Shown here: positions 16,299 through 24,653 of the stretch, one piece after another | Layout: the number at the start of each line of letters is the position of its first letter | Numbering within the stretch: the first letter of the stretch is position 1 | Source of the DNA: an uncultured Christensenellaceae bacterium | GTDB lineage: Bacteria > Bacillota > Clostridia > Christensenellales > Borkfalkiaceae | Assembly (NCBI GenBank): GCA_910587005.1 | Contig: CAJULB010000006.1 | Span: 1 to 64,000, forward strand | Reading direction: 5' to 3' | Length of the DNA: 64,000 bases | Translations under genes and position numbers: made by a program | Notes under the pieces: generated by a model | What the model was told of the DNA's origin: nothing | Seen by the model: only the letters and a program-made list of their open reading frames with translations | Databases searched by the model: none

Positions 16299-18206
16299 TT
16301 AAAAAATTACTTTTTCCGTATTTTGTCCGATTACTGTTGCAATAAACTCGTCAAGCGCAACGGTTGTTTTTTCCTCGTCGCCGCGTTTGTTTACATTTAC
16401 GGTGCGCTCCTCAAACTCTTTATCGCCCACAACAAGCACATACGGCACCTTGTCCATCTTAGCTTCGCGGATTTTATAACCGATTTTCTCATTGCGTTTA
16501 TCAACTTCGCAGCGTATTCCGTTGTCGGCAAGCTTTGCGGCAACTTCTTCGGCGTAGGCAAGCGTTCTGTCGGTTATAGGCAGAATTTTTACCTGCGTAG
16601 GCGCAAGCCACAAGGGGAATTTGCCCGCGAAATGCTCTATAAGTATACCTATAAATCTTTCTATCGAACCGAAAATTGCGCGGTGAATCATTATAGGGCG
16701 GTGTTTTTGTCCGTCCTCGCCGACGTATTCGAGGTCGAAACGCTGAGGCATCTGGAAGTCGAGCTGAATTGTTCCGCACTGCCACGTTCTGCCTATGCTG
16801 TCCTGCAAATGGAAGTCGATTTTCGGACCGTAGAACGCGCCGTCGCCCTCGTTGATTTCATAGTCGATTTTCATATCGTCGAGCGCTACCTGCAATGCGG
16901 AAGTTGCAGTATTCCAGTCTTCTTCGCTGCCCATACTGTTTTCGGGACGGGTGGAAAGCTCTACCTTGTATTTAAAGCCGAACTGCTTGTAAATTTTGTC
17001 CGTAAGGCGCACAACCCTCTTGATTTCGTCTGTAATCTGCTCGGGCAACATAAAGATATGCGCGTCGTCCTGCGTAAAGCAACGCACGCGGAACAGTCCG
17101 TGAAGCTGACCGCTCTTTTCGTGTCTGTGCACCAAACCCATTTCAGCCACTCTCAAAGGCAAATCCTTGTAGCTGTGCGGTGAAATTTTATAAACAAGCA
17201 TACCTCCGGGGCAGTTCATGGGCTTTACGGCGCAGTCCTCACCGTCGATTTTGGTGGTATACATATTGTCTTTATAGTGGTCCCAGTGTCCCGAATTTTC
17301 CCAAAGATTTCTCGTAAGAATAATCGGCGTCTGAATTTCAACGTAACCTTCCTTGCGGTGCAGTTCGCGCCAGAAATCTACAAGCGTATTTTTAAGCACC
17401 ATGCCGTTGGGCAAGAAGAAAGGAAAACCTTTACCCTCGTTCAAAAGAGCGAAAAGCTTTAATTCCTTGCCGAGCTTTATGTGGTCGCGCTTTTTCGCCT
17501 CCTCAAGCATCTGAAAGTACGCGTCCATCTCGTCTTTTTTGGCGAACGCAACGCCGTAAATGCGGGTAAGCATCTTGTTTTTCTCGTTTCCGCGCCAGTA
17601 CGAGCCGGAAATGGAAACAAGCTTAAACGCTTTGATTTTGCCGGTGTTGGGCAAATGCGGGCCGCGGCAAAGGTCGGTAAATGTGCCTTGCTTATAAAAA
17701 GAAATAACCGCGTCTTCTGGCAAATCGTTTATAAGCTCTACCTTGTAATTTTCCTTGTACTTCTTCATAAGCTTCAAGGCTTCCGCGCGGGGCAGCTCGA
17801 AACGCTCAATCGGAGTTTTCGCCTTTATTATTTTGTTCATTTCGCTTTCGATTTTTGCAAAATCGTCCTGCGTTATGGGCGTATTGAAATCAATATCGTA
17901 ATAGAAACCGTTATCGATTACCGGTCCGATTGCAAGTTTGCAGGTAGGATAAATATTTTTGATTGCCTGAGCCAAAACGTGCGCGCAGGTATGACGGTAG
18001 ACTTCAAGCCCCTCCTTGTCCTTTAAAGTTACGATTTCAAGCTTATCGCCCTGTGCAAGCTTTTTAGATAAATCGCAAAGCTCGCCGTTGATTTTTGCCG
18101 CTACGGCGTTTCTTGCAAGTCCTTCGCTGATTTTCTGCGCCGCCTGCAAACAGGTTGCGCCTTCTTCAACTTCCAGAGCGTCGCCGTTCAAAAGTAAAAT
18201 TTCCAT
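16299..18206 (-). CDS. thrS: Threonyl-tRNA synthetase
   Basis: Class II aminoacyl-tRNA synthetase charging tRNA-Thr, 635 aa. N-terminal TGS domain (1-60), editing domain with HTCAHVLAQAIKN and the second metal-site cluster ISFYKQGTFTDLCRGPHLPNTG, catalytic core with the zinc Cys in VKPMNCPGG, motif 2 FRVRCFTQDDAHIF and motif 3 HRAIFGSIERFIG, then the anticodon-binding domain from about residue 535. The T-box leader upstream indicates control by uncharged tRNA-Thr; a tRNA-Thr gene with anticodon GGT lies in the same window. Confidence 0.97.
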   Translation of the reverse strand: MEILLLNGDALEVEEGATCLQAAQKISEGLARNAVAAKINGELCDLSKKLAQGDKLEIVTLKDKEGLEVYRHTCAHVLAQAIKNIYPTCKLAIGPVIDNGFYYDIDFNTPITQDDFAKIESEMNKIIKAKTPIERFELPRAEALKLMKKYKENYKVELINDLPEDAVISFYKQGTFTDLCRGPHLPNTGKIKAFKLVSISGSYWRGNEKNKMLTRIYGVAFAKKDEMDAYFQMLEEAKKRDHIKLGKELKLFALLNEGKGFPFFLPNGMVLKNTLVDFWRELHRKEGYVEIQTPIILTRNLWENSGHWDHYKDNMYTTKIDGEDCAVKPMNCPGGMLVYKISPHSYKDLPLRVAEMGLVHRHEKSGQLHGLFRVRCFTQDDAHIFMLPEQITDEIKRVVRLTDKIYKQFGFKYKVELSTRPENSMGSEEDWNTATSALQVALDDMKIDYEINEGDGAFYGPKIDFHLQDSIGRTWQCGTIQLDFQMPQRFDLEYVGEDGQKHRPIMIHRAIFGSIERFIGILIEHFAGKFPLWLAPTQVKILPITDRTLAYAEEVAAKLADNGIRCEVDKRNEKIGYKIREAKMDKVPYVLVVGDKEFEERTVNVNKRGDEEKTTVALDEFIATVIGQNTEKVIF

Positions 18207-18440
18207 AAGTTACTCTCCTGAAAAAAAATAAGTCCTTAAACGAAAGCAAATCGTTTAAGGACGCAAAATCGATAAAAATGCGCGGTTCCACCTTAATTGC
18301 CTTTGCAAAGCGCAAAGACCGCTTTAAAACTGCCCGAATTTTTATAAAAGCGGTTTCCCTCTCCTGTGAACGGCTATGCGGATTTCAGCGCCCCGCACTC
18401 TCTGTAAGCTTCTGCAAGCGGTACTTGTCTTTTTTCAAGC
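18207..18440 (-). ncRNA. T-box leader of thrS
   Basis: Leader RNA of about 230 nt on minus. The conserved T-box AAGGTGGAACCGCG is at 18281-18294 (contacts the tRNA acceptor end). It is followed by a terminator with a 12-base perfect stem (18232-18243 / 18251-18262) and TTATTTTTTTT. Upstream are the AGAGAG element and a GC-rich apical stem of stem I, and an eight-base stem ACCGCTTT/AAAGCGGT before the T-box. The specifier triplet could not be placed with confidence. Confidence 0.93.
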
Positions 18441-18446
18441 AACTAA

Positions 18447-18475
18447 ATATTATTATAAAAACCGCCGTTTGTCAA
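18447..18475 (-). promoter_or_regulatory. thrS promoter
   Basis: TTGACA (18470-18475), 17 bp, TAATAT (18447-18452) on minus, start site about 18440. Confidence 0.78.
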
Positions 18476-18506
18476 CAATATTAAAACGCTTTTTAAGTAA
18501 AAATAT

Positions 18507-18535
18507 TTGCCATTTCAAATACAAAAAGTTATAAT
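18507..18535 (+). promoter_or_regulatory. leuS promoter
   Basis: TTGCCA (18507-18512), 17 bp, TATAAT (18530-18535), divergent from thrS. No T-box is present on this side; only about 25 nt separate the start site from the ATG. Confidence 0.78.
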
Positions 18536-18564
18536 ATTTTTATATTTTCTTAAAGGTTGTAATT

Positions 18565-20973
18565 ATGTCGTACACGGATTTTAACAAAGTTGAAAAAAAA
18601 TGGATAGCTTACTGGGACAAGAACAAGACTTTTCATACGGATTTGTATGATTTTTCAAAGCCCAAATACTATATTATGGATATGTTTCCCTATCCTTCGG
18701 GCGCTGGACTGCACGTGGGACACCCCGAAGGCTACACCGCAACGGACATTGTTGCAAGAATGAAAAGAATGCAGGGCTACAACGTACTGCACCCTATCGG
18801 CTTTGACAGCTTTGGTCTGCCCGCCGAACAATACGCAATTAAAACGGGCAACAACCCGGACGGTTTCACCCAAAAAAACATTGCGACCTTTACGTCTCAG
18901 CTTAAAATGCTCGGGCTTTCGTACGACTGGGACCAGACCGTTTCTACTTGCGACCCTTCCTACTACAAATGGACGCAGTGGATATTCAAACAGCTTTTAA
19001 AGGACGGGCTTGCGCGCTATGTCGAAATTCCCGTAAACTGGTGCGAGGAGCTTGGCACCGTGCTTGCCAACGACGAAATTATAGACGGAAAAAGCGAGCG
19101 CGGAGGATATCCCGTTGTCCGCAAAAATATGAAGCAATGGGTTATCGACATAAACACGTATGCCGAGCGCCTTTTGGAAGGGCTTGACGAAATCAATTGG
19201 AGCGAGCCTTCGAAAATTGCGCAGAGAAACTGGATAGGCAAATCCGTAGGCGCGAAAATAGACTTTAAAGTTGACGGAACGGACAAAGCTTTCACCGTAT
19301 TTACGACCCGCTGCGATACGCTTTTCGGCGCTACCTACTGCGTTTTGGCGCCCGAGCACAGGCTTGTGGACGAAATTACAACGCCCGAACAAAAATCAGA
19401 AATCGAAGCCTATAAAAAGGTTTGCGCAAGCAAGTCGGATATGGAGCGCACCGAACTTAACAAAGAAAAAACCGGCGCGTTCACGGGAGCATATGCCATT
19501 AACCCAGCAAACGGTAAAAAAATGCCAGTATATATTTCCGATTACGTCCTCACCTCTTACGGCACTGGCGCGATTATGGCTGTACCTGCGCACGATACGC
19601 GCGACTATGACTTTGCAAAAAAATTCAATATTCCCGTTATCCCCGTGCTTGAAGGCGGCGACGTTTCAAAGGAAGCCTATACGCAGGACGGACTTCATAT
19701 CAATTCCGACTTTTTGAACGGCTTAAACAAGCAACAAGCTATCGAAAAAATGCTTGTCTGGCTTGAAGAAAATAAACTCGGCAAAAAGGCAGTAACATAT
19801 AAGCTCCGAGAATGGATATTCGCGCGTCAGCGCTACTGGGGCGAACCGTTGCCCGTAATTCACCTTGAAAACGGCGAAACGGTTGTACTTGAAGACAGCG
19901 AACTACCCCTTGTTCTGCCCGAAATGAAAGATTACAAGGCGCGCGGCGGGAACGCCCCGCTTGAAAACGCGCAGGACTGGGTAAACGTTACCGTTAACGG
20001 TGTTAAGGGAAAGCGCGAAACAACCACGATGCCCGGTTCGGCGGGTTCAAGCTGGTATTTTTTGAGGTACTGCGACCCGCACAACGATAAAGAGTTTGCA
20101 AATTACGAGCTTTTGAAACACTGGATGCCCGTAGACTTTTATATGGGCGGTAAGGAGCATTTGGTCGGACACCTGCTCTACTCGCGTTTCTGGAACAACT
20201 TTTTGTTTGACAAAGGTTTGGTTCCTTATAAAGAGCCGTTTAAAAAGCTTGTGCATCAGGGGCTGATTTTGGGCGAGGACGGCAATAAAATGTCAAAATC
20301 GCTGGGCAATGTTATTAACCCCGATGATATAATCGAAAAATTCGGCGCCGACGTTTTGAGAATGTACGAAATGTTTATGGGCCCGATAACCGACAACAAG
20401 CCTTGGTCTACGGCTAATATCGAGGGCGTTAAGAAGTTTATCGACAGAATCCACCGCCTTTACTGCGAGCTTACGGTTATTTCCACCGCGCCGAACAAAA
20501 ATCTTGAAAAAATTTACCACCAGACCGTTCAAAAGGTTACCGACGACTACGAAAACGTTAAAATCAATACGGCAATTTCGCAAATGATGATTTTCGTTAA
20601 CGCGGTTTACAAGGAAATTTCAGACGGAAACAGCTTCCCGTTTGAATACGCGGAAGGACTGATAAAACTGCTTAACCCCGTAATTCCGTTTATTACCGAA
20701 GAAATATGGACTACGGTTTTGGGGCATAAAGGCACTATCGCTTACGAAAAGTGGCCGGCTTACGATATATCGAAATGCGGCGAGGATATGTTCGAATACG
20801 CCGTACAGGTCAACAGCAGAATTAAGGCAAAAATTACCGTTCCCGCGGATATTCCCGCAAACGAAATCGAAGAGCTTGTCAAAAAACACGCGGAAATTGC
20901 GCCGTTTTTAGAGGGCAAGCAAATCAAAAAGTTTATTCTCGTACCAAGAAGACTTATAAATATTATCGTTTAA
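18565..20973 (+). CDS. leuS: Leucyl-tRNA synthetase
   Basis: Class I synthetase charging tRNA-Leu, 802 aa, normal bacterial length. HIGH-type motif PYPSGAGLHVGHPEGYT near residue 40, connective-peptide editing domain (about 220-410) with the TTMPGSAGSSWY and GTGAIMAVPAHDTRD signatures, KMSKS in GNKMSKSLGN near residue 578, and C-terminal anticodon and tail domains. One of the few plus-strand genes; AAAGGTTG precedes the ATG. Unlike thrS it shows no T-box leader. Confidence 0.97.
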   Translation: MSYTDFNKVEKKWIAYWDKNKTFHTDLYDFSKPKYYIMDMFPYPSGAGLHVGHPEGYTATDIVARMKRMQGYNVLHPIGFDSFGLPAEQYAIKTGNNPDGFTQKNIATFTSQLKMLGLSYDWDQTVSTCDPSYYKWTQWIFKQLLKDGLARYVEIPVNWCEELGTVLANDEIIDGKSERGGYPVVRKNMKQWVIDINTYAERLLEGLDEINWSEPSKIAQRNWIGKSVGAKIDFKVDGTDKAFTVFTTRCDTLFGATYCVLAPEHRLVDEITTPEQKSEIEAYKKVCASKSDMERTELNKEKTGAFTGAYAINPANGKKMPVYISDYVLTSYGTGAIMAVPAHDTRDYDFAKKFNIPVIPVLEGGDVSKEAYTQDGLHINSDFLNGLNKQQAIEKMLVWLEENKLGKKAVTYKLREWIFARQRYWGEPLPVIHLENGETVVLEDSELPLVLPEMKDYKARGGNAPLENAQDWVNVTVNGVKGKRETTTMPGSAGSSWYFLRYCDPHNDKEFANYELLKHWMPVDFYMGGKEHLVGHLLYSRFWNNFLFDKGLVPYKEPFKKLVHQGLILGEDGNKMSKSLGNVINPDDIIEKFGADVLRMYEMFMGPITDNKPWSTANIEGVKKFIDRIHRLYCELTVISTAPNKNLEKIYHQTVQKVTDDYENVKINTAISQMMIFVNAVYKEISDGNSFPFEYAEGLIKLLNPVIPFITEEIWTTVLGHKGTIAYEKWPAYDISKCGEDMFEYAVQVNSRIKAKITVPADIPANEIEELVKKHAEIAPFLEGKQIKKFILVPRRLINIIV

Positions 20974-20978
20974 ATAAT

Positions 20979-21009
20979 AAAGTCGGGCAAAACAGTTTTG
21001 CCCGACTTT
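20979..21009. terminator. leuS terminator
   Basis: Near-perfect inverted repeat AAAGTCGGGCAAAAC / GTTTTGCCCGACTTT followed by T on plus; on minus it is followed by ATTATTTA, so it can also stop acpP transcripts. Confidence 0.85.
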
Positions 21010-21012
21010 TAA

Positions 21013-21057
21013 CCCCCCCCCCCGCGCAGACTGCATTTTTTGCAGTCTGCACGGGGG
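21013..21057. terminator. Second hairpin with an 11-C tract
   Basis: GCAGACTGCA / TGCAGTCTGC (21026-21035 / 21041-21050) with a five-T loop, extended outward by a run of 11 C (21013-21023) facing CGGGGG. It is followed by TTAATATTTTTTT on plus. It lies between convergent leuS and acpP. Confidence 0.65.
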
Positions 21058-21075
21058 TTAATATTTTTTTACAAA

Positions 21076-21297
21076 TTAAAGAGTTTCAAGCACGGTTACA
21101 ACGTCGCCGACGGTTTTAAGCGTGGTTATCTTATCGTCGGGGATAGTTTTGCCCGTTTCGTCCTGTAAAGCCATTAAAAGCTCGAATACGTCCAAAGAGT
21201 CCGCTCCCAAGTCCTTTATAATTTCGCTTTCAAGAGTAACTTTATCCTTAGAAATGCCAAGCTGGTTTGCAAGAATTTCTGCTACCTGTTCAAACAT
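21076..21297 (-). CDS. acpP: Acyl carrier protein
   Basis: Small acidic carrier of fatty-acid intermediates, 73 aa. The phosphopantetheine attachment Ser is in LGADSLDVFEL at about residue 36. The ATG at 21297 follows AAAGGAG; a longer in-frame start lies upstream of that ribosome site and is rejected. It has its own promoter and sits apart from any fab gene in this window. Confidence 0.94.
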   Translation of the reverse strand: MFEQVAEILANQLGISKDKVTLESEIIKDLGADSLDVFELLMALQDETGKTIPDDKITTLKTVGDVVTVLETL

Positions 21298-21327
21298 AAT
21301 TTGTAAATCTCCTTTCACTTTGGTTAA

Positions 21328-21356
21328 ATTTTATAAAAATATTAAAGCATTGTCAA
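21328..21356 (-). promoter_or_regulatory. acpP promoter
   Basis: TTGACA (21351-21356), 17 bp, TAAAAT (21328-21333) on minus; the -35 begins two bases after the tex stop codon. Confidence 0.82.
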
Positions 21357-21357
21357 G

Positions 21358-23514
21358 TCAATTCGCTTGTTTTTTAACTTGCTTTAATGAAAGCCCTATT
21401 CTCTGTTTTTGCTTATCAAGGTTAATAATAACCGCCTTTACCTGCTGACCTACTTTAAGCACGTCCGAAGGATGTCTTATAAATCTGTCGGTTATTTCGG
21501 AAATATGCACAAGTCCGTCCTGATGCACGCCTATATCCACAAACGCGCCGAAGTCGGTAACGTTGCGCACGGTGCCCTCAATTTCCATACCTACGGATAA
21601 GTCCTCTATGCCCAAAATATCGCGGCGGAGCTGTCTTTGCGGCAAATTGTCGCGGATATCTCTGCCAGGTTTTACAAGCTCGGCAATAATGTCTTTCATT
21701 GTTGCAACGTCAAGCCCGCACTCCTGCGCTGCCTTCGCTTCGCCGTATTCATTTACCTTTGCGGCAAGCTCGGAAAGCCGTTTTTCTCTCACGTCCTCAT
21801 CGGTGTAACCGAACAGCGCAAGCAGTTTTTCGGCTTTTTTATAGGATTCGGGGTGAACCGCTGTGTTATCCATAATATTTTTACCGTCGGGAATACGCAG
21901 GAAGCCCGCGCACTGCTCATACGCCTTTGCGCCAAGCTTAGATACCTTCAAAAGCTGGTTGCGCGACGTGAATTTGCCGTTTTCCTCACGGTATAAAACG
22001 ATATTTTTTGCTATACCGCTGTTAAGTCCCGCGACGTATTTCAAAAGCGAAACGCTTGCGGTATTCAAATCAACGCCGACGCTGTTAACGCAGTCTTCCA
22101 AAACCCCGCCCAAAACACCGTCAAGACGCTTTTTGTCCATATCGTGCTGATACTGTCCTACGCCTATCGATTTGGGGTCTATTTTAATAAGCTCGGCAAG
22201 CGGGTCCTGCAATCTTCTTGCAATCGATACCGCCGAACGCAGTGTAACGTCGAAATCGGGGAACTCCTCCACCGCGAGAGGGCTTGCCGAATAAACGCTG
22301 GCGCCCGCTTCATTGACAACCGCATATGCAACGGGGCGGTCAACCTCTTTCAAAAGCTCGGCAACGAAAATTTCCGTTTCCTTACTCGCCGTGCCGTTTC
22401 CTATGGAAATTATATCCACGTTATGCTTTGCAATAAGCCCTTTGACAATCTGCTTTGCTTCTTCAATCTTATTTTTGGGCGGAACGGGATAAATAACGCC
22501 CGTATCCAGCACCTTACCGGTTTCGTCAACAACCGCTACTTTACAGCCGGTACGGTAACCGGGGTCAAGCCCCAACGTTACTTTTCCCTTTACGGGCGGC
22601 TGCAACAACAGAGGGCGCAGATTCACTTCAAACATTTTTATTGCCTGCTCGCTCGCTCTGTCTGTTAAAATTGCGCGGACTTCGCGCTCAATCGAGGGCT
22701 GAATAAGCCTGTCGTAACCGTCGTCCGCCGCCTCGGTTATAAGGTTTGCGCAGTCGCCGCTGCTGTGAACGTATTTCGCACAGCAAACGCGTTTTGCGAT
22801 GTCGGGGTCGAAATAAATCTTGACTTTAAGACATTCCTCTTTTTCGCCGCGGTTAACCGCAAGAATTCTGTGGTTTTTGATTTCGGGAATGAGTTCAGCG
22901 TAGTCCGCATACATTGCGTAGGTGCCTTTTCCGTCGTCCTTGACCATTTTAACCTGCATTTCGCCGTGGTTTTCCAAAAGCGAACGCAGTTTTTTACGAA
23001 GCTCGGCATTGTCGGAAATAATTTCCGCAATTATATCCTTTGCGCCGTTTATTGCGTCAGTAACTGTCGCAACGCCCTTTTCTTCGTTTATGTAATTTTC
23101 GGCTTCCTTGTAAGGGTCGCCCTCCTGAGCCAGAATAAATTCCGCAAGGGGCTGTAAACCTTTTTCAATTGCAACGGAAGCGCGCGTCTTTTTCTTCTGC
23201 TTGAAAGGACGGTAAACGTCCTCAATTTCCGTCATCGTCTGCGCACCGTTTATAGCCGCCTGAATTTCCTCCGTCATTTTGCCTTGCTCTGTTATAGCGT
23301 TGGCAACCTCCTGCTTGCGCTTTTCAAGATTTTTCAGATATTCGTATCTGTCGTTAAGCGCACGCAGTACCTGGTCGTCAATCGCGCCCGTCATTTCCTT
23401 GCGGTAACGCGCGATAAACGGAATTGTGTTGCCTTCGTCCAGAAGCTTTAAAATGTTCTGAACGTGGTCGGCACGGAGTTTAAATTCATCGGTTAACTGT
23501 TGTGAAATTTCCAT
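21358..23514 (-). CDS. Tex-family RNA-binding protein (S1 domain)
   Basis: Transcription accessory protein Tex, 718 aa. N-terminal helical Tex domain with IPFIARYRKEMTGAIDD, a YqgF/RNase H-like domain (GLDPGYRTGCKVAVVD near residue 318), helix-hairpin-helix repeats (VGVDLNTASVSLLKYVAGL) and a C-terminal S1 RNA-binding domain from about residue 640 (VGMEIEGTVRNVTDFGAFVDIG). The family binds RNA and associates with transcription; its exact role is unsettled. Last gene of the long uvrC-to-tex run, one base after the AlkD-like stop. Confidence 0.95.
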   Translation of the reverse strand: MEISQQLTDEFKLRADHVQNILKLLDEGNTIPFIARYRKEMTGAIDDQVLRALNDRYEYLKNLEKRKQEVANAITEQGKMTEEIQAAINGAQTMTEIEDVYRPFKQKKKTRASVAIEKGLQPLAEFILAQEGDPYKEAENYINEEKGVATVTDAINGAKDIIAEIISDNAELRKKLRSLLENHGEMQVKMVKDDGKGTYAMYADYAELIPEIKNHRILAVNRGEKEECLKVKIYFDPDIAKRVCCAKYVHSSGDCANLITEAADDGYDRLIQPSIEREVRAILTDRASEQAIKMFEVNLRPLLLQPPVKGKVTLGLDPGYRTGCKVAVVDETGKVLDTGVIYPVPPKNKIEEAKQIVKGLIAKHNVDIISIGNGTASKETEIFVAELLKEVDRPVAYAVVNEAGASVYSASPLAVEEFPDFDVTLRSAVSIARRLQDPLAELIKIDPKSIGVGQYQHDMDKKRLDGVLGGVLEDCVNSVGVDLNTASVSLLKYVAGLNSGIAKNIVLYREENGKFTSRNQLLKVSKLGAKAYEQCAGFLRIPDGKNIMDNTAVHPESYKKAEKLLALFGYTDEDVREKRLSELAAKVNEYGEAKAAQECGLDVATMKDIIAELVKPGRDIRDNLPQRQLRRDILGIEDLSVGMEIEGTVRNVTDFGAFVDIGVHQDGLVHISEITDRFIRHPSDVLKVGQQVKAVIINLDKQKQRIGLSLKQVKKQAN

Positions 23515-23515
23515 A

Positions 23516-24202
23516 CTATCTCTTTAAACCTTTTAAAAATGTTTTTTGTTCATCGGAAAGCCTGTAACTTTCGCAAGCCTTCTGTATTGCTTTGTTATGA
23601 GTTTTTTTATCGAAAAAATCGCCCTCTGCGTTCGCTTTTAAAAATTCGACCGTATCGTTGTAGAATTTTATAAGCATTTCAGCTATTAGCCACGCCGCCG
23701 CCATATGCACATAATACAAATCCGTATCAATATCTTCCTGCAAAATGCTTAAAATCTGTTGTAAGTACTTTTCTTCCACATAAAAATGCAAAAGCGTAGT
23801 AAGCGCAAACCGCTGATAAAATTCACCGCCGTTATCCAAATAAGAATATATGTAAGGCAGAAATTCGTCTTTGTGCTTTTCTACGCATTTCGGCGCAAAA
23901 CAATCGCAGGTCGCCCAGTTATCTATAAGCGGAACGCATTTATCGACGTATTTAATAAACTGTCCGTAAGGCAAAAGCGCAACTGCGGAAAGCTTTACAA
24001 ACGTCACTTCGTAAAATTCGTCGGGAAAAGTCAAAAGCGTTTCAACTTCGTCTTTATACTTTTTGGCAAGCTTTCTTAAATCTGGAACGCGCACGCCCAA
24101 AACGTTTATACTATCGTTTTTTAACAGCTTTTTATGAAAAGCGAGATAGCTTCCGTCCGCAAGCGCGTCAAGCTCCCGCAAAAATTCCTGATAGTGTATC
24201 AA
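23516..24202 (-). CDS. AlkD-like DNA alkylation repair protein
   Basis: HEAT-repeat DNA glycosylase family, 228 aa. Features: GVRVPDLRKLAKKY near the N-terminus, VPLIDNWATCDCF in the middle, where the Trp-Ala-Thr-Cys-Asp segment includes the Asp equivalent to the AlkD active site, and repeated amphipathic helices. It should remove alkylated bases such as 3- and 7-methylpurines. The TTG at 24202 with AGAGGA upstream gives the normal length; an ATG 26 codons earlier lies inside the preceding gene with no ribosome site. It overlaps the glycosylase gene by 35 bp. Confidence 0.88.
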   Translation of the reverse strand: MIHYQEFLRELDALADGSYLAFHKKLLKNDSINVLGVRVPDLRKLAKKYKDEVETLLTFPDEFYEVTFVKLSAVALLPYGQFIKYVDKCVPLIDNWATCDCFAPKCVEKHKDEFLPYIYSYLDNGGEFYQRFALTTLLHFYVEEKYLQQILSILQEDIDTDLYYVHMAAAWLIAEMLIKFYNDTVEFLKANAEGDFFDKKTHNKAIQKACESYRLSDEQKTFLKGLKR

Positions 24203-24653
24203 ACCATTCCTCTTTTGAAAAACGCGTGTTGGCGGGGCTTGTGGAAGGCATTTTTTTATATTGCACTTTAATACCCGCAAACCGCTTTTCGAAAATGGAA
24301 AAAGCCGTACCGCCGTTAATCATTATAAAACTTATTTTCGAGTTTTGCAATAGCTTTTCGATATCTGCCGTTTTAAAATTTTTTATAGTTGAATCCTGCG
24401 AGCCGACGATTTCGCACTCGGTTACGATATCCCAAAGCGCAATATTTCTGCGGTATAAGAACTGTTTTTTGCCTTCGGTGTCCCCGGGAACGTCTTCCCC
24501 GAAAAACCCGCAAACCGTTTTCCAGAATTTGTTTTGTTTGTTTCCGTAATAAAATTCAATCTGCCGGCTTTTAACCGACGGAAAACTCCCCAAAATAAGC
24601 AGTTTGCTGTCTTTATCGTAAACGGGTTCAAATCCGCGCTTTATCTCGCCCAT
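24168..24653 (-). CDS. Hypoxanthine/uracil-DNA glycosylase (UDG superfamily, HDG type)
   Basis: DNA glycosylase of 161 aa resembling UDG family 6 (DNA-deoxyinosine glycosylase). Motif 1 GSFPSVKSRQIEFYYGNKQN and FW follow near residues 22-43; motif 2 region MPSTSPANTRF is near 137. The family excises hypoxanthine arising from adenine deamination. It starts inside the stop region of the M16 peptidase (shared base at 24653) and overlaps the AlkD-like gene at its end, forming a compact base-excision repair pair. Confidence 0.85.
   Translation of the reverse strand: MGEIKRGFEPVYDKDSKLLILGSFPSVKSRQIEFYYGNKQNKFWKTVCGFFGEDVPGDTEGKKQFLYRRNIALWDIVTECEIVGSQDSTIKNFKTADIEKLLQNSKISFIMINGGTAFSIFEKRFAGIKVQYKKMPSTSPANTRFSKEEWFDTLSGIFAGA

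Noticed and set aside
16323..17183. Plus-strand frame of 286 codons
   Set aside because: Antisense of the thrS catalytic core; no domain recognised.
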